64,000 nucleotides of DNA from Duganella zoogloeoides (GCF_034479515.1 NZ_CP140152.1:4216001-4280000); one strand, 5' to 3'; positions 15,814 through 26,582 are shown, numbered from the stretch's first letter. Numbers and translations are program-made. The notes: generated by a model from the sequence alone, not told the origin.

Positions 15814-18215
15814 GCCTGCCTGTGCGTTTGGCCGCCACGGCGATCTGGCTGATGATGCTGGCCCTTGCCGGCCTGGTGACTGCGGCAGCGGCACCGCCGC
15901 CGCCAGGCGCGCCGGCCACCCCCATCACCATCCAGGACATCCTCAAGCAAACCGACGAAGACCAGCAACTGGTCGATGTCGCCCGCCAGCTGCTGGCCGC
16001 GCCGCCGCCGTTCGCGCGCCTGCGCGCCACGCTCGACGCCATCGCCGCGCCGGTCAACGCCAAGCTGCTCTCGGCCCGGGGCACGGCCTTGCGCGCCCTG
16101 CCCATCATGCGTCTCGAGAGCCTGGCCCGCCACTGGGAATTCGATGCGCGCCGCTATGCGCGCTGGGAAGCGGAGTCCCGTGCCACTTTCGCGCCATATG
16201 CCGACAGCGCCATGCAACTGGCGCAGCGCCGCCTGGCCTGGTCGGCGGCGCGCGGCGCCGGCACGCTCGGGGGGCTGCCGCCGGTAATGTCCACCCGTAT
16301 CGAGGCGGTGCTGGTGCAGATCGACGCGTGCGAGGCGGCACTGGGCGCGGCCTTGTCCACCCAGTTCGAACTGACCGAGCGCGCCAGCGTCATCAAGGCG
16401 CGTATCCGCAGCGGCCAGGCCGACGTGGGCGCCGCCATCGATGACATCGACCGCCGCCTGCTGAAGATCGATGTGCCGCCGCTGTGGCAGCAGTCGGGCA
16501 TTGGCGGTGGCGCAGGTGCGCCGCTCGACGCCATGCAGCGCGGCCTCGACATCGAAGCCCGGTTCGCCAACGACTACAATGCTGCCAGTACCGGCAACCA
16601 GCAAGCGCTGCGTGTACTGCAGATCCTGCTGCTGCCGTTGATCCTGGTGCTGGCGCTGCGCAGCCGGCGCCACGGCAGCCTGCCCGAAGCGGGCACCAGC
16701 GCGCTGCGGCGGCCAGTGTCGGCCTGGCTGCTGCTGTCGCTGCTGGCGGTGCTGGTCTTTGAGCCCGATGCGCCGCTGCTGGTCGAGGAATTCGTGCTGA
16801 TGCTGGCACTGATCCCGGTGCTGCGCCTGCTGCCGAAAAACACTGCCGCCTGGCTCGGTATGCCGCCCTCCATCGCCGTGGGTCTGTACGCGATCGACCG
16901 CCTGGGCGTGGCGATCGTGGCGGACGTGGGGCTCTACCGCCTCTTCACGCTGGCGCTCAACCTTCTGGCGCTGGGCTTGACGGTCTGGATGCTGCGTCAA
17001 CCCTGCCCGCCGCATGCCGCGCGGTACAACATGCTGCAACGTCTCAAGCGCCCGCTCGAATGGGGTGTGCTGCTGATACTGGCGGTGGCGGCCATCTGCA
17101 ACGTGGTCGGCAATATCTCGCTGGCCGAAACGCTGACCAGCGGCGTGATCGAAAGCGGCTACATGGCGCTCCTGCTCTACGCTGGCGTGACAGCCTGCCA
17201 GGGACTGTTACGCGGCATGCTCAGCGCGCCGGAGCCCGATGGCGGCACCCTCGTGCACCGCCAGGGGCCGGCGCTGGTGGCAGCCTGCGACCGCCTGCTG
17301 GTCGTGGCAGGATTGGTCGGATGGCTGGTCTACAGCCTGCACCGTTTCCGCCTGCTGAGGCCGCTGCAAAATGCCGGCAGTTCAGTGCTGGCCGTGGGCA
17401 TCGACGTCGGCGAGGTATCCCTCCACCTCGGCGACGTGGTGGTCTTCGTGTTCTCGACCTGGCTGGCGGTGTGGGTTGCGCAGGCAGTGCGGCGCCTGCT
17501 GCGCGAGGAACTGCCCGGCCACAGCAGGCTGCCGCGCGGGGTGGGCAACAGTATCGCCTCGCTCAGCTACTACGGCGTGCTGCTGCTGGGGATCCTGTTC
17601 GCGCTGTCGGCCGCCGGCTTCAAGGTCAGCCAGTTGATGTTCATTTTCGGCGCGCTGGGCGTGGGCATCGGCTTCGGCCTGCAAAACGTGGTCAACAATT
17701 TTGTGTCGGGCGTGGTGCTGATGTTCGAGCGGCCTATCCAGCCCGGCGACGTGATCGACGCCGCCGGCATCTCCGGCACAGTGCGCGACATCCGGCTGCG
17801 CGCCACCACCATCCGTACCTTCGACGGCGCCGACTCGGTGGTGCCCAACGGCCTGCTTCTGAGCGGCAACCTCACCAACTGGACCATGTACGACCGCAGT
17901 CGCCGTTTCGAGGTCACCATCAACGTTGCGTATGGCACCGACGCGGCACGCGTGATCGCGATCCTGAATGCCACGGCCGGCGCCACCGCCGGCGTGGCGG
18001 CCGAGCCGGCGCCGGTGGTGCTGCTGACCAGCGCTGGCGACAATGGCGTCAATTTCGCCGTGCGCGTGTGGACGGCCGATGTCGGTGGCTGGCTGCAGGT
18101 GCGCGGCGCGCTGCTCGAAAACATCCTCGCCGCCCTGCAGACTGCAGGCATCGAAATCCCCTACCAGCAGCTCGACATACATGTACGCAAACCAACCGGA
18201 GACCCGCATGAATAA
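15810..18215 (+). CDS. Large MscS-family mechanosensitive channel
   Basis: An 801-aa protein starting at GTG 15810 with the signal peptide SLPVRLAATAIWLMMLALAG. A long periplasmic, largely helical domain (about 30-270) is followed by several membrane segments (270-560). The MscS core follows: the pore-lining GALGVGIGFGLQNVVNNFVSG helix, FERPIQPGDVID, and the beta domain with NGLLLSGNLTNWT. This architecture resembles the DUF3772/MscK-like large channels that relieve hypo-osmotic shock. The longer frame from 15675 would overlap the upstream ORF and lacks a signal peptide. The 3' end overlaps the next gene by 8 bp. Confidence 0.88.
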   Translation: MSLPVRLAATAIWLMMLALAGLVTAAAAPPPPGAPATPITIQDILKQTDEDQQLVDVARQLLAAPPPFARLRATLDAIAAPVNAKLLSARGTALRALPIMRLESLARHWEFDARRYARWEAESRATFAPYADSAMQLAQRRLAWSAARGAGTLGGLPPVMSTRIEAVLVQIDACEAALGAALSTQFELTERASVIKARIRSGQADVGAAIDDIDRRLLKIDVPPLWQQSGIGGGAGAPLDAMQRGLDIEARFANDYNAASTGNQQALRVLQILLLPLILVLALRSRRHGSLPEAGTSALRRPVSAWLLLSLLAVLVFEPDAPLLVEEFVLMLALIPVLRLLPKNTAAWLGMPPSIAVGLYAIDRLGVAIVADVGLYRLFTLALNLLALGLTVWMLRQPCPPHAARYNMLQRLKRPLEWGVLLILAVAAICNVVGNISLAETLTSGVIESGYMALLLYAGVTACQGLLRGMLSAPEPDGGTLVHRQGPALVAACDRLLVVAGLVGWLVYSLHRFRLLRPLQNAGSSVLAVGIDVGEVSLHLGDVVVFVFSTWLAVWVAQAVRRLLREELPGHSRLPRGVGNSIASLSYYGVLLLGILFALSAAGFKVSQLMFIFGALGVGIGFGLQNVVNNFVSGVVLMFERPIQPGDVIDAAGISGTVRDIRLRATTIRTFDGADSVVPNGLLLSGNLTNWTMYDRSRRFEVTINVAYGTDAARVIAILNATAGATAGVAAEPAPVVLLTSAGDNGVNFAVRVWTADVGGWLQVRGALLENILAALQTAGIEIPYQQLDIHVRKPTGDPHE

Positions 18216-18615
18216 ACTCTTGATGGCGGCGCTGTGCGCAGCGCTCGCCTGTGGCAGCGCCTGGGCGGTCGACCCGATACGGCCCGAAGAGATCGTGCTC
18301 ACCCACGCAGCGCCACTGCAGAAAATCAGCGGCAAGATCAAGGGCCGCGCGACTGCCGAATACAGCATTGCCGTGCCGGCAGGCGCCAAGATCGACATCC
18401 GCCTGACAGGCGCCAACCGCTCGGCCAACTTCAACGTCACCGCCGCGGGCGCGGACGAGGCGCTGTTCGTGGGCTCGCGCGATGGCAACCGGTTTCATGC
18501 GACGGCGCCGACGGCTACCGTCTATCGCGTCAGTGTTTACCTGATGCGCAACGCGGCGCGCCGCAACGAGTCGGCGAGCTTTGTGCTGGAAGCGGGCCTT
18601 GGCGCCGCACGCTGA
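18208..18615 (+). CDS. Small exported protein resembling g-type lysozyme inhibitors
   Basis: A 135-aa protein with signal peptide MNKLLMAALCAALACGSAWA. The mature part shows the motif set I associate with PliG-like periplasmic inhibitors: ANFNVTAAGADEALFVGSRDGN and VYRVSVYLMRNAARRNE. Those inhibitors protect peptidoglycan from goose-type lysozyme. The ATG overlaps the channel stop as ATGAATAA, so translation is coupled. Family membership is recognition by pattern, not alignment. Confidence 0.65.
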   Translation: MNKLLMAALCAALACGSAWAVDPIRPEEIVLTHAAPLQKISGKIKGRATAEYSIAVPAGAKIDIRLTGANRSANFNVTAAGADEALFVGSRDGNRFHATAPTATVYRVSVYLMRNAARRNESASFVLEAGLGAAR

Positions 18616-18630
18616 GTTGTTCGAGGCGTG

Positions 18631-19598
18631 CTAGTCGCGCCCATTGAGCACGGTAAGCGGGGTGCCAGCGGCGCCCTGCGAAAGTGGCTCAGCAGTCACC
18701 AGCAAGGTGGTCCCGGGCAGCAGCAGCGGCGCCACTTTTGCATAAAAATCCGGCGCCACCTGCACCCGGTTGCGCACCGCCTCATCTACCGGCCTGCCGG
18801 ATTCGTTGGCATGCCCGGCTACGCCAACGTAGAACCATGCCGGTGCGCCGGTGGCATCCGTCCCAGCGTGAGCACATGGGTGGCATCGCTGTCGGCCGGC
18901 AGGATGGCGCGGGCGCGGCCGATTTCCACGCCATTCCTCAGCACCACCACCGCCTGGTCACTGCGCGAAATGACGATCGTCACCGGCCCCGATGCAGCGC
19001 GCTCCGGCGCCCAGAACTCTCCGGTCTGTTCGCCGACGAGGGTTGACGGCGCCAAGACATCTGCGCTGTCGGTGGTCACCGCGTGGCTGGCATCGCCGGT
19101 CACCACCACGGTGGTGCCGCGCCGGGTGGCGTCGAACAGTTCGCGCGCAAACGCGTACGGCAAATGCACGCAGCCATGGCTTTCCGGGTAGCCGGGCAGA
19201 CCGCCCGCATGCAAGGCCACGCCATCCCAGGTCAGGCGCTGCTGGTACGGCATGCTGGCGTTGTTGTAGGCGTTGGAGTGGTGCTCCACATTCTTTTCCA
19301 GGATGGTGAAGACGCCGGTGGGCGTGGCGTGCCCCGGTTTTCCCGTGGAGACGGTCGAAACGCCGATGCGCACACCGTTGCGATAAATGGTCGCGACCTG
19401 GCGCGACAAATCCACGTACACCAGCACCGGCCCGGCGGGCGCAATACGCGGCGCCCACACCCACTGCCCCGGCTTGAGCGCATCCGCCCGCCGCGCCAGT
19501 TCCACCGGCGACGACACCTTCGCGCCTTGCGCCAAAACGGCGCCGGCCAGCAGCGCGCCGTATGCGAGAGCCGCCAGCGTGAATGCTACGCGCGCCAT
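18631..19598 (-). pseudogene. L,D-transpeptidase (YkuD) gene with a single-base frameshift
   Basis: The ATG at 19598 begins the signal peptide MARVAFTLAALAYGALLAG and lies 4 nt after the stop of the upstream gene. The YkuD domain is intact, with the active site HAGGLPGYPESHGCVHLP (His and Cys of the HX..SHGCVR-type motif). Such enzymes cross-link peptidoglycan or attach proteins to it. The annotatable frame stops at 18819 after LTLGRMPPAHRH. A one-base shift at the C-run 18862-18864 instead continues DATGAPAWFYVGVAGHANES through NRVQVAPDFYAKVAPLLLPG to a TAG at 18631, which restores a natural C-terminus. Either a true mutation or a G4-to-G3 sequencing error; the catalytic domain lies upstream of the shift. 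Confidence 0.75.
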
Positions 19599-19602
19599 GC
19601 TG

Positions 19603-20112
19603 CTAGAACCTGCGATGGCCATCGTCGGCATCGCAGCGGCCGTTGAACTTGATCATGCCATCGACGGTCATGGCTCCGGTGCGGCGGTTGATCGACAGGC
19701 GCGGCTGATTCAGTGCATTGAGGCGGAACTTGCCGCGAATCTCGTCGTGCCCCACGAGCAGGTCATCGATGCGCCACCAGCCATCGCGGTTGTCGCCATG
19801 CAGCGGCGGAATCAGGCTTTTGGGTAACTGGATATCGCCGCGATCGCCGTGAATGGAGACGGTGATGGTGGCCTGAAAATCGGCTTTGCCGGTTTCAACG
19901 CTTTGCTTGGGCACGTACTTGTGCTGCTGCGCGTCCCACTCGTAGCCCGAGTGGACTTCGGCGGTGGTTTTCTCGGCGCCGCCGTAACAGACCAGTTGCA
20001 GATCGGGGCCGCGATCATCGCGGTCGTCCCGCTGGCGGTCCTGGGCGTGGGTGGCGGTGCAGGCGGCAAGTACCAGGATCAGCGGCAGGAGCCGGCGTGG
20101 TGCGGTGTTCAT
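19603..20112 (-). CDS. Exported protein of unknown function
   Basis: A 169-aa protein. The N-terminus MNTAPRRLLPLILVLAACTATHA is a signal peptide with a possible lipobox (VLAAC). The mature part starts with a charged stretch (DRQRDDRDDRGPD) and then a single domain containing LQLVCYGGAEKTT, LPKSLIPPLHG, WWRIDDLLVGHDEIRGKFRLN and MTVDGMIKFNGRC. Two cysteines flank the domain and could form a disulfide. It precedes the L,D-transpeptidase on the same strand, so a cell-envelope role is plausible. I do not recognise the family. Confidence 0.7.
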   Translation of the reverse strand: MNTAPRRLLPLILVLAACTATHAQDRQRDDRDDRGPDLQLVCYGGAEKTTAEVHSGYEWDAQQHKYVPKQSVETGKADFQATITVSIHGDRGDIQLPKSLIPPLHGDNRDGWWRIDDLLVGHDEIRGKFRLNALNQPRLSINRRTGAMTVDGMIKFNGRCDADDGHRRF

Positions 20113-20131
20113 CGGATGTCTCCTTGGGTGA

Positions 20132-22543
<2,412 letters not shown>

Positions 22544-22559
22544 TGATGGCTTGATCGGT

Positions 22560-22585
22560 CGGCCCTGTCGCTGCTGTCAGGGCCG
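22560..22585 (+). terminator. Candidate katG terminator hairpin
   Basis: CGGCCCTG and CAGGGCCG pair as an 8-bp stem around a 10-nt loop, 17 nt after the katG stop. There is no T-run, so it may be a Rho-assisted end or an mRNA stabiliser. Confidence 0.4.
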
Positions 22586-22616
22586 GCGATATCTGGCTCA
22601 GGAAGCGCGGACGGTT

Positions 22617-22807
22617 CGGCAACGAGCCGCCCGAGGGTTTGGGATAAGGGCGGCACTTTCCGCATGGTGTACACAGCGCAGTTCGAAGGCTCGGTCTTTG
22701 TGCTTCATTCATTTCAAAAAAAGACGATGCAAACCGCTCAGTCCGATATCGATCTGGCGCAGCGCCGATATAAACAGGTGAAGGAGCAACAACATGGAAA
22801 AAATTGA
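22617..22807 (+). pseudogene. HigB/RelE-type toxin remnant (C-terminal part)
   Basis: One frame ending in TGA at 22805-22807 reads VWDKGGTFRMVYTAQFEG, then VFVLHSFQKKTMQTAQ and DIDLAQRRYKQVKEQ. This is the C-terminal core of the phage Gp49/HigB-like RelE toxin family, which normally has about 110 aa. The residues that should come before VWDKGG are not recognisable and there is no start with a ribosome site. The N-terminal half is therefore lost. The fragment overlaps the antitoxin start by 14 nt, as in intact toxin-antitoxin operons. Confidence 0.65.
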
Positions 22808-23090
22808 GACGTTCGCCAATCCCTGGGATGCCATCGCAGAGTCCCCAGCCGAAGCGGCGAATCTCCTGGCTCGCGCCGAGTTGATGCTTTCAATCACAGA
22901 AATTATTCGTCACAACGCCTGGAAGCAGGCTGATGCTGCTATCCACTGCGGCGTTACCCAACCCCGGGTAAATGATTTGCTACGCGGCCGAGTGTCGCGG
23001 TTTTCTTTGGACGCGCTCGTCAATATCGTTTCCGCCCTTGGTTACAGGGTTCATTTCGATGTGAAAAAGATGGAAGCGCAGGCCGCTTAA
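22794..23090 (+). CDS. HigA-type helix-turn-helix antitoxin
   Basis: A 98-aa protein with an XRE-type helix-turn-helix (about 45-85): NAWKQADAAIHCGVTQPRVNDLLRGRVSRFSLDALVNI, followed by SALGYRVHFDVKKME. This matches the short HigA-like antitoxins that pair with Gp49-family toxins. AAGGAG stands about 8 nt before the ATG. Its toxin partner directly upstream is only a fragment, so this is now a solitary antitoxin or DNA-binding protein. Confidence 0.75.
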   Translation: MEKIETFANPWDAIAESPAEAANLLARAELMLSITEIIRHNAWKQADAAIHCGVTQPRVNDLLRGRVSRFSLDALVNIVSALGYRVHFDVKKMEAQAA

Positions 23091-23225
23091 GTCGCGGTCT
23101 ATACCGCCACCATATCGGGCGCCAACAGCACCGAGGTGCGTGGCGAACAGTTGCTGTCCCAAGTCCGGCAAATCCTCGCTGTCACTGGCGCGGCCAAGGC
23201 CAATCTGATCGGCCATAGCCACTGA
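23091..23225 (+). pseudogene. Fragment of a secreted triacylglycerol lipase
   Basis: Immediately after the antitoxin stop the same strand reads [20 protein letters not shown], then [22 protein letters not shown] and a stop. This matches the region of Burkholderia/Pseudomonas-type lipases leading into the nucleophile elbow GHSHGG. Both the N-terminal and the whole C-terminal parts are missing, so it cannot be active. It is directly followed by remains of the matching chaperone. Confidence 0.65.
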
Positions 23226-23854
23226 TCACGGCCGGCGCGTTCGCCGCCCTGGGGCTATCCGGGTCACTGGCGCGCGGCGAACCGCCGGCACCAGCACCGC
23301 CAAAGCAAGACCCCGATCTGTTCGCGTTCGTGCGCTCGATGGAAGGCACGCGGCCCGACGGCAACGTGACCGTCGCCGCCGGCGACGCGCTGGTGATCGA
23401 TGTGGAATTGGGCCACCTGTTCGACTACTACCTGGCAGGCCTCGGCGAAAAACCGCTGGCCGCCATCCGCAGCAGGAAAGCGCCGGCCTGTTCGGCCAGG
23501 AAGACGCACCCGTTGACGACACCGTGGTGCGCATGGCCGTGCTGGCCGACGGCACGCTGGACGAGGCGCAGCGGCAGCGCAAGCTCGCTACGCTCGACGC
23601 GGCGCTGCCGCCGGCCCAGCGCCTGGCTCGCGACGCACCGCAGCAGGTCAGCGCGCTCGATGCCGCCGTGCGCGACTTGCGTGCGCACGGTGGTGGCGAC
23701 AATGACGTCTATTGGCTGCGCGGCGACGTTTTCGCCGCAAGCGGCAGCGCGACTGGGGGAACTCGATCGCGAGGAAGCGCAGTGGCAGCAGCGTATTACT
23801 GCCTGGCGCGCGCAGATGGCGGCGCTGGGCGTGGGGGTGACCTTGAACATCTAG
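23225..23854 (+). pseudogene. Decayed lipase chaperone (foldase, Lif-type)
   Basis: Three pieces in different frames read as one lipase-specific foldase. Piece 1 is an N-terminal anchor and DLFAFVRSMEGTRPDG with LVIDVELGHLFDYYLAGLGE. Piece 2 runs from about 23485: GLFGQEDAPVDDTVVRMAVL, then RQRKLATLDAALPPAQRLARD and GGGDNDVYWLRGDVF. Piece 3 is AAARLGELDREEAQWQQRIT and AWRAQMAALGV, ending at TAG 23854. A middle stretch of roughly 80 residues is absent. Foldases normally sit just downstream of their lipase, as these relics do. Confidence 0.65.
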
Positions 23855-23957
23855 GAGGGGTAGCAACGCCCACCGGCATGCCTTACCTTTTGCCTTGGCT
23901 TGCTATATTATTTGCAACGCCCGCCATGTGGCATTGTGGCCACACCTCAGGACGATA

Positions 23958-24194
23958 ATGGACAAAGAAATCGCGAAAGTGGTCTTGAGTTTGATGGACC
24001 AGGCAAATGGAAATCTCAATGAAGCGCTGATGGTCATAAAAAATGGGGGCTCAGAGGAAGATTTTCTGAATAACCGTACAGAGATCGGAAAGATTATGTT
24101 GGAAATTTACCTCAATGTAATGAGGCCCATCCATAACGAACACTCTGAGTTGGAACCTGAGAAATTGAGACAAAGCCGACTTTCCAGCGAATGA
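23958..24194 (+). CDS. Small orphan protein, copy 1 of a tandem pair
   Basis: A 78-aa, acidic, probably all-helical protein starting MDKEIAKVVLSLMDQANGNLNE. It shares a skeleton with the next gene: KEIA, LNE, a conserved ED-F patch, G-IM, M--IH-E, and ELEPE-LR--R at the end. No signal peptide, cysteine or known motif. The patch is clearly more AT-rich than its surroundings, suggesting recent arrival. Paired small paralogues of this kind are often immunity proteins, but no toxin gene is adjacent, so the role is unknown. Confidence 0.6.
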   Translation: MDKEIAKVVLSLMDQANGNLNEALMVIKNGGSEEDFLNNRTEIGKIMLEIYLNVMRPIHNEHSELEPEKLRQSRLSSE

Positions 24195-24266
24195 TGGCTG
24201 CAATCAAGAAAAAAGCACGAACATCAGCCTAGCTGGAACCGGACATCAAGGATGGGTATTAAATAA

Positions 24267-24500
24267 ATGAAGAAAGAAATTGCCACTCAACTAAACGACA
24301 TGCTGGTCGATCAATACGGCCAACTAAACGAATCCATTTACTTGGTCCGGGATAATTGCACTGAAGACGAATTTTACGAGTATAGACGTGCTGCCGGAGC
24401 AATTATGGCCGACATGTATTTCAAGATCATGAAGTCTATTCATTTGGAATATCCTGAACTCGAACCGGAAGCACTACGCAGCGCGAGAATCAATACTTGA
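24267..24500 (+). CDS. Small orphan protein, copy 2 of a tandem pair
   Basis: A 77-aa protein, MKKEIATQLNDMLVDQYGQLNE at its start and IHLEYPELEPEALRSARINT at its end. It aligns without gaps over most of its length with the 78-aa gene 72 nt upstream, yet only about a third of residues are identical, so the duplication is old. It is AT-rich like its partner. AAAGA-type purine bases precede the ATG. Function not recognised. Confidence 0.6.
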   Translation: MKKEIATQLNDMLVDQYGQLNESIYLVRDNCTEDEFYEYRRAAGAIMADMYFKIMKSIHLEYPELEPEALRSARINT

Positions 24501-24718
24501 GACAAGGAATATTGCTTGATGAAGTCAGCATCACTGATCCCGACAGTCCGTACGGACCTCGGAGGGGACCGGACTGCCGGGGCTGGCGCGCCGCAAGAGC
24601 ACGAATATCCACATCAAGGAATCGACCCCGGACATTTCGAGCATCGACATCGACATCGACCTGCAGCGGGCGTAGATCAAAGAGAAAGCCGGCGCTGAAA
24701 AGACTAAGCCCAGCTCCG

Positions 24719-24740
24719 ATATTAGACAACCGTCTAATAT
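24719..24740. repeat. 9-bp perfect inverted repeat
   Basis: ATATTAGAC, AACC, GTCTAATAT form a strong hairpin about 50 bp downstream of the leftward tRNA-Pro. It lacks a T-run. The surrounding 24501-24788 has no gene I can name. One frame ends in a low-complexity DISSIDIDIDLQRA tail at about 24675 and may be a relic. Confidence 0.5.
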
Positions 24741-24788
24741 ACAGCGCTGAGCTTTTATACAGTTTATGCTGCAAGTCCTTGATTCTAT

Positions 24789-24865
<77 letters not shown>

Positions 24866-24965
24866 ACTAGGCCAAGATTATAGCAGCCACTTTAAGCATT
24901 TGTCATGTTTGTGTTGTGCCGGGTAAGATTTACTTTCTTCTCCTGTCAAAACCCCCACAGCCGCC

Positions 24966-25799
24966 ATGACCAACTCCACCGACATCGCCCGCGCCGCCGC
25001 CCTCATCGACCAGGCCGACCTGCTGCTCGTTGCCGCTGGCGCCGGTATGGGCGTCGATTCCGGCTTGCCCGATTTTCGCGGCAATGACGGTTTCTGGAAG
25101 GCCTACCCTGCCCTGGCGCAGGCGCGGCTGGCGTTTGCCAGCGTGGCGTCGCCGCGCACGTTCGAGGACGATGCGGCGCTGGCGTGGGGCTTTTATGGGC
25201 ATCGCTTGCAGCTCTATCGCGCGACGGTGCCGCATGCGGGCTTTGCGCTGCTCAGGGACTGGGGCGCGCGCATGGCGCACGGGGTTGCGGTTTTCACCAG
25301 TAATGTCGATGGCCAGTTCCAGCGCGCCGGCTTCGATCCCCAGCGCATCCTAGAATGTCATGGCTCGATTCACCACCTGCAATGCCTGGCGCCTTGTTGC
25401 GAGGCGATCTGGCCGGCGGACGGGTTTGTACCGCAGGTCGATGATGCGGCTTGCCGGCTGCTCAATGAAGCGCCGGTGTGCCCGCATTGCGGTGGCCTGG
25501 CGCGGCCGAATATTTTGATGTTTGGCGACGGCGGTTGGGTCGAGCGGCGCACGGCGGTGCAGGAGGCGCGGCTGGAGGCGTTGCTGGCCAGGGCGCGGCG
25601 GCCGGTGGTGGTGGAGCTGGGCGCCGGGGTGGCGATTCCCTCGGTGCGGCATTTCAGCCAGCGGGTGGTGCGCGATTACGGTGGGCGGCTGGTGCGGATC
25701 AATCCGCGTGAGGCGGGCGTTGGCTCGGCACTGGATGTGGGGCTAGCCTGCGGGGCGCTGGCGGGATTGATGGCGATTGATCAGGTGCTTCGCGCCTGA
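24966..25799 (+). CDS. SIR2-family NAD-dependent protein deacylase
   Basis: A 277-aa sirtuin. NAD-binding motifs are GAGMGVDSGLPDFRG (near 27-41) and TSNVDGQFQRAGF, the catalytic His lies in ECHGSIHHLQC, and a zinc module is formed by CLAPCC and CPHCGG. It ends with a Rossmann segment VVVELGAGVAIPSVRHF. The GAGMGVDSG variant replaces the more usual GAGIS-x-SGI, a pattern seen in a bacterial subgroup. Sirtuins remove acyl groups from lysines using NAD. No partner gene is adjacent. Confidence 0.88.
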   Translation: MTNSTDIARAAALIDQADLLLVAAGAGMGVDSGLPDFRGNDGFWKAYPALAQARLAFASVASPRTFEDDAALAWGFYGHRLQLYRATVPHAGFALLRDWGARMAHGVAVFTSNVDGQFQRAGFDPQRILECHGSIHHLQCLAPCCEAIWPADGFVPQVDDAACRLLNEAPVCPHCGGLARPNILMFGDGGWVERRTAVQEARLEALLARARRPVVVELGAGVAIPSVRHFSQRVVRDYGGRLVRINPREAGVGSALDVGLACGALAGLMAIDQVLRA

Positions 25800-25818
25800 G
25801 TGCAGCGGATTGCCGGGT

Positions 25819-25850
25819 CCATGGATCCCCGCTTTCGCGGGGACGACGGA
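25819..25850. repeat. Single copy of the dispersed palindromic repeat
   Basis: CCATGGATCCCCGCTTTCGC followed by GGGGACGACGGA resembles the two units at 74-184 (ATGGATTCCCGC ... GAATGACGG). It forms a hairpin of CCCCG and CGGGG. It lies just after the sirtuin gene and could act as an mRNA 3' structure. Confidence 0.55.
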
Positions 25851-25874
25851 TTGACCGCTAACGATCGATATCGT

Positions 25875-26582
25875 TTATACGATTTTTACCGTGATGCCGT
25901 CGATGCCGGCTACCGTACCCACCAGCACCTGCCCCTGCACCACTGCTCCCACGCCCTCGGGCGTGCCGCTGAAGATCAGGTCTCCCGGCGCCAGCGTAAA
26001 CAGCGTGGACAGGTTGGCGATGGTTTCGTCGATCGACCAGATCAAGTCGTCGATGCTCGACGTTTGTTTGGTCACGCCATCGACCTTCAGTTCGATCGCG
26101 GCGCGGTTGATGTCGCCGGCGGCGGCGGCCGGGGTGATCACGCCGATCGGCGCCGAGTAGTCGAACGCTTTGCCGATTTCCCATGGACGGCCGGCGTCGC
26201 GCATCTTGAATTGCAGGTCGCGGCGGGTCATGTCGAAGCCGACCGCATAGCCGAAGATGTGGCTTGCTGCGTCTTCCACGGCGATGTTGCTGCCGCCTTT
26301 GCCAATCGCCACCACCAGCTCGCACTCGTAGTGCAGGTTGGCGGTTACCGGTGGGTACGGCAGCTCGGCCACCTGGCCTGGCGCGACCGGCACCACGGCC
26401 TGGGCATCAGCCGGTTTGCTGAAGAAGAATGGCGGTTCACGGTCCGGGTCGGAACCCATTTCGCGCGCGTGGCCCGCGTAGTTGCGGCCCACGCAGTACA
26501 CGCGGCGCACCGGGAACAAGGCGTCGGTGCCGGCGACTGGCAAGCCGACGATGTCATGGGCGGGGATTACATAGGCAGTCAT
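25875..26582 (-). CDS. Fumarylacetoacetate hydrolase family protein
   Basis: A 235-aa FAH-fold enzyme. It has VYCVGRNYAGHAREMG, then PFFFSKPADA, and the metal-binding acidic residues in LHYECELVVAIGKGG and FGYAVGFDMTRRDLQ. The C-terminus has LIFSGTPEGVGAVVQG. Members of this length hydrolyse fumarylpyruvate or related acylpyruvates, or decarboxylate oxaloacetate. No aromatic degradation genes are nearby, so the true substrate is unclear. It lies 60 nt downstream of the TetR gene on the same strand. Confidence 0.9.
   Translation of the reverse strand: MTAYVIPAHDIVGLPVAGTDALFPVRRVYCVGRNYAGHAREMGSDPDREPPFFFSKPADAQAVVPVAPGQVAELPYPPVTANLHYECELVVAIGKGGSNIAVEDAASHIFGYAVGFDMTRRDLQFKMRDAGRPWEIGKAFDYSAPIGVITPAAAAGDINRAAIELKVDGVTKQTSSIDDLIWSIDETIANLSTLFTLAPGDLIFSGTPEGVGAVVQGQVLVGTVAGIDGITVKIV

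Noticed and set aside
24501..24698. Small + strand frame (24516-24698) as a gene
   Set aside because: Arg/His-rich, no ribosome site, no motif, and overlapping a low-complexity frame.
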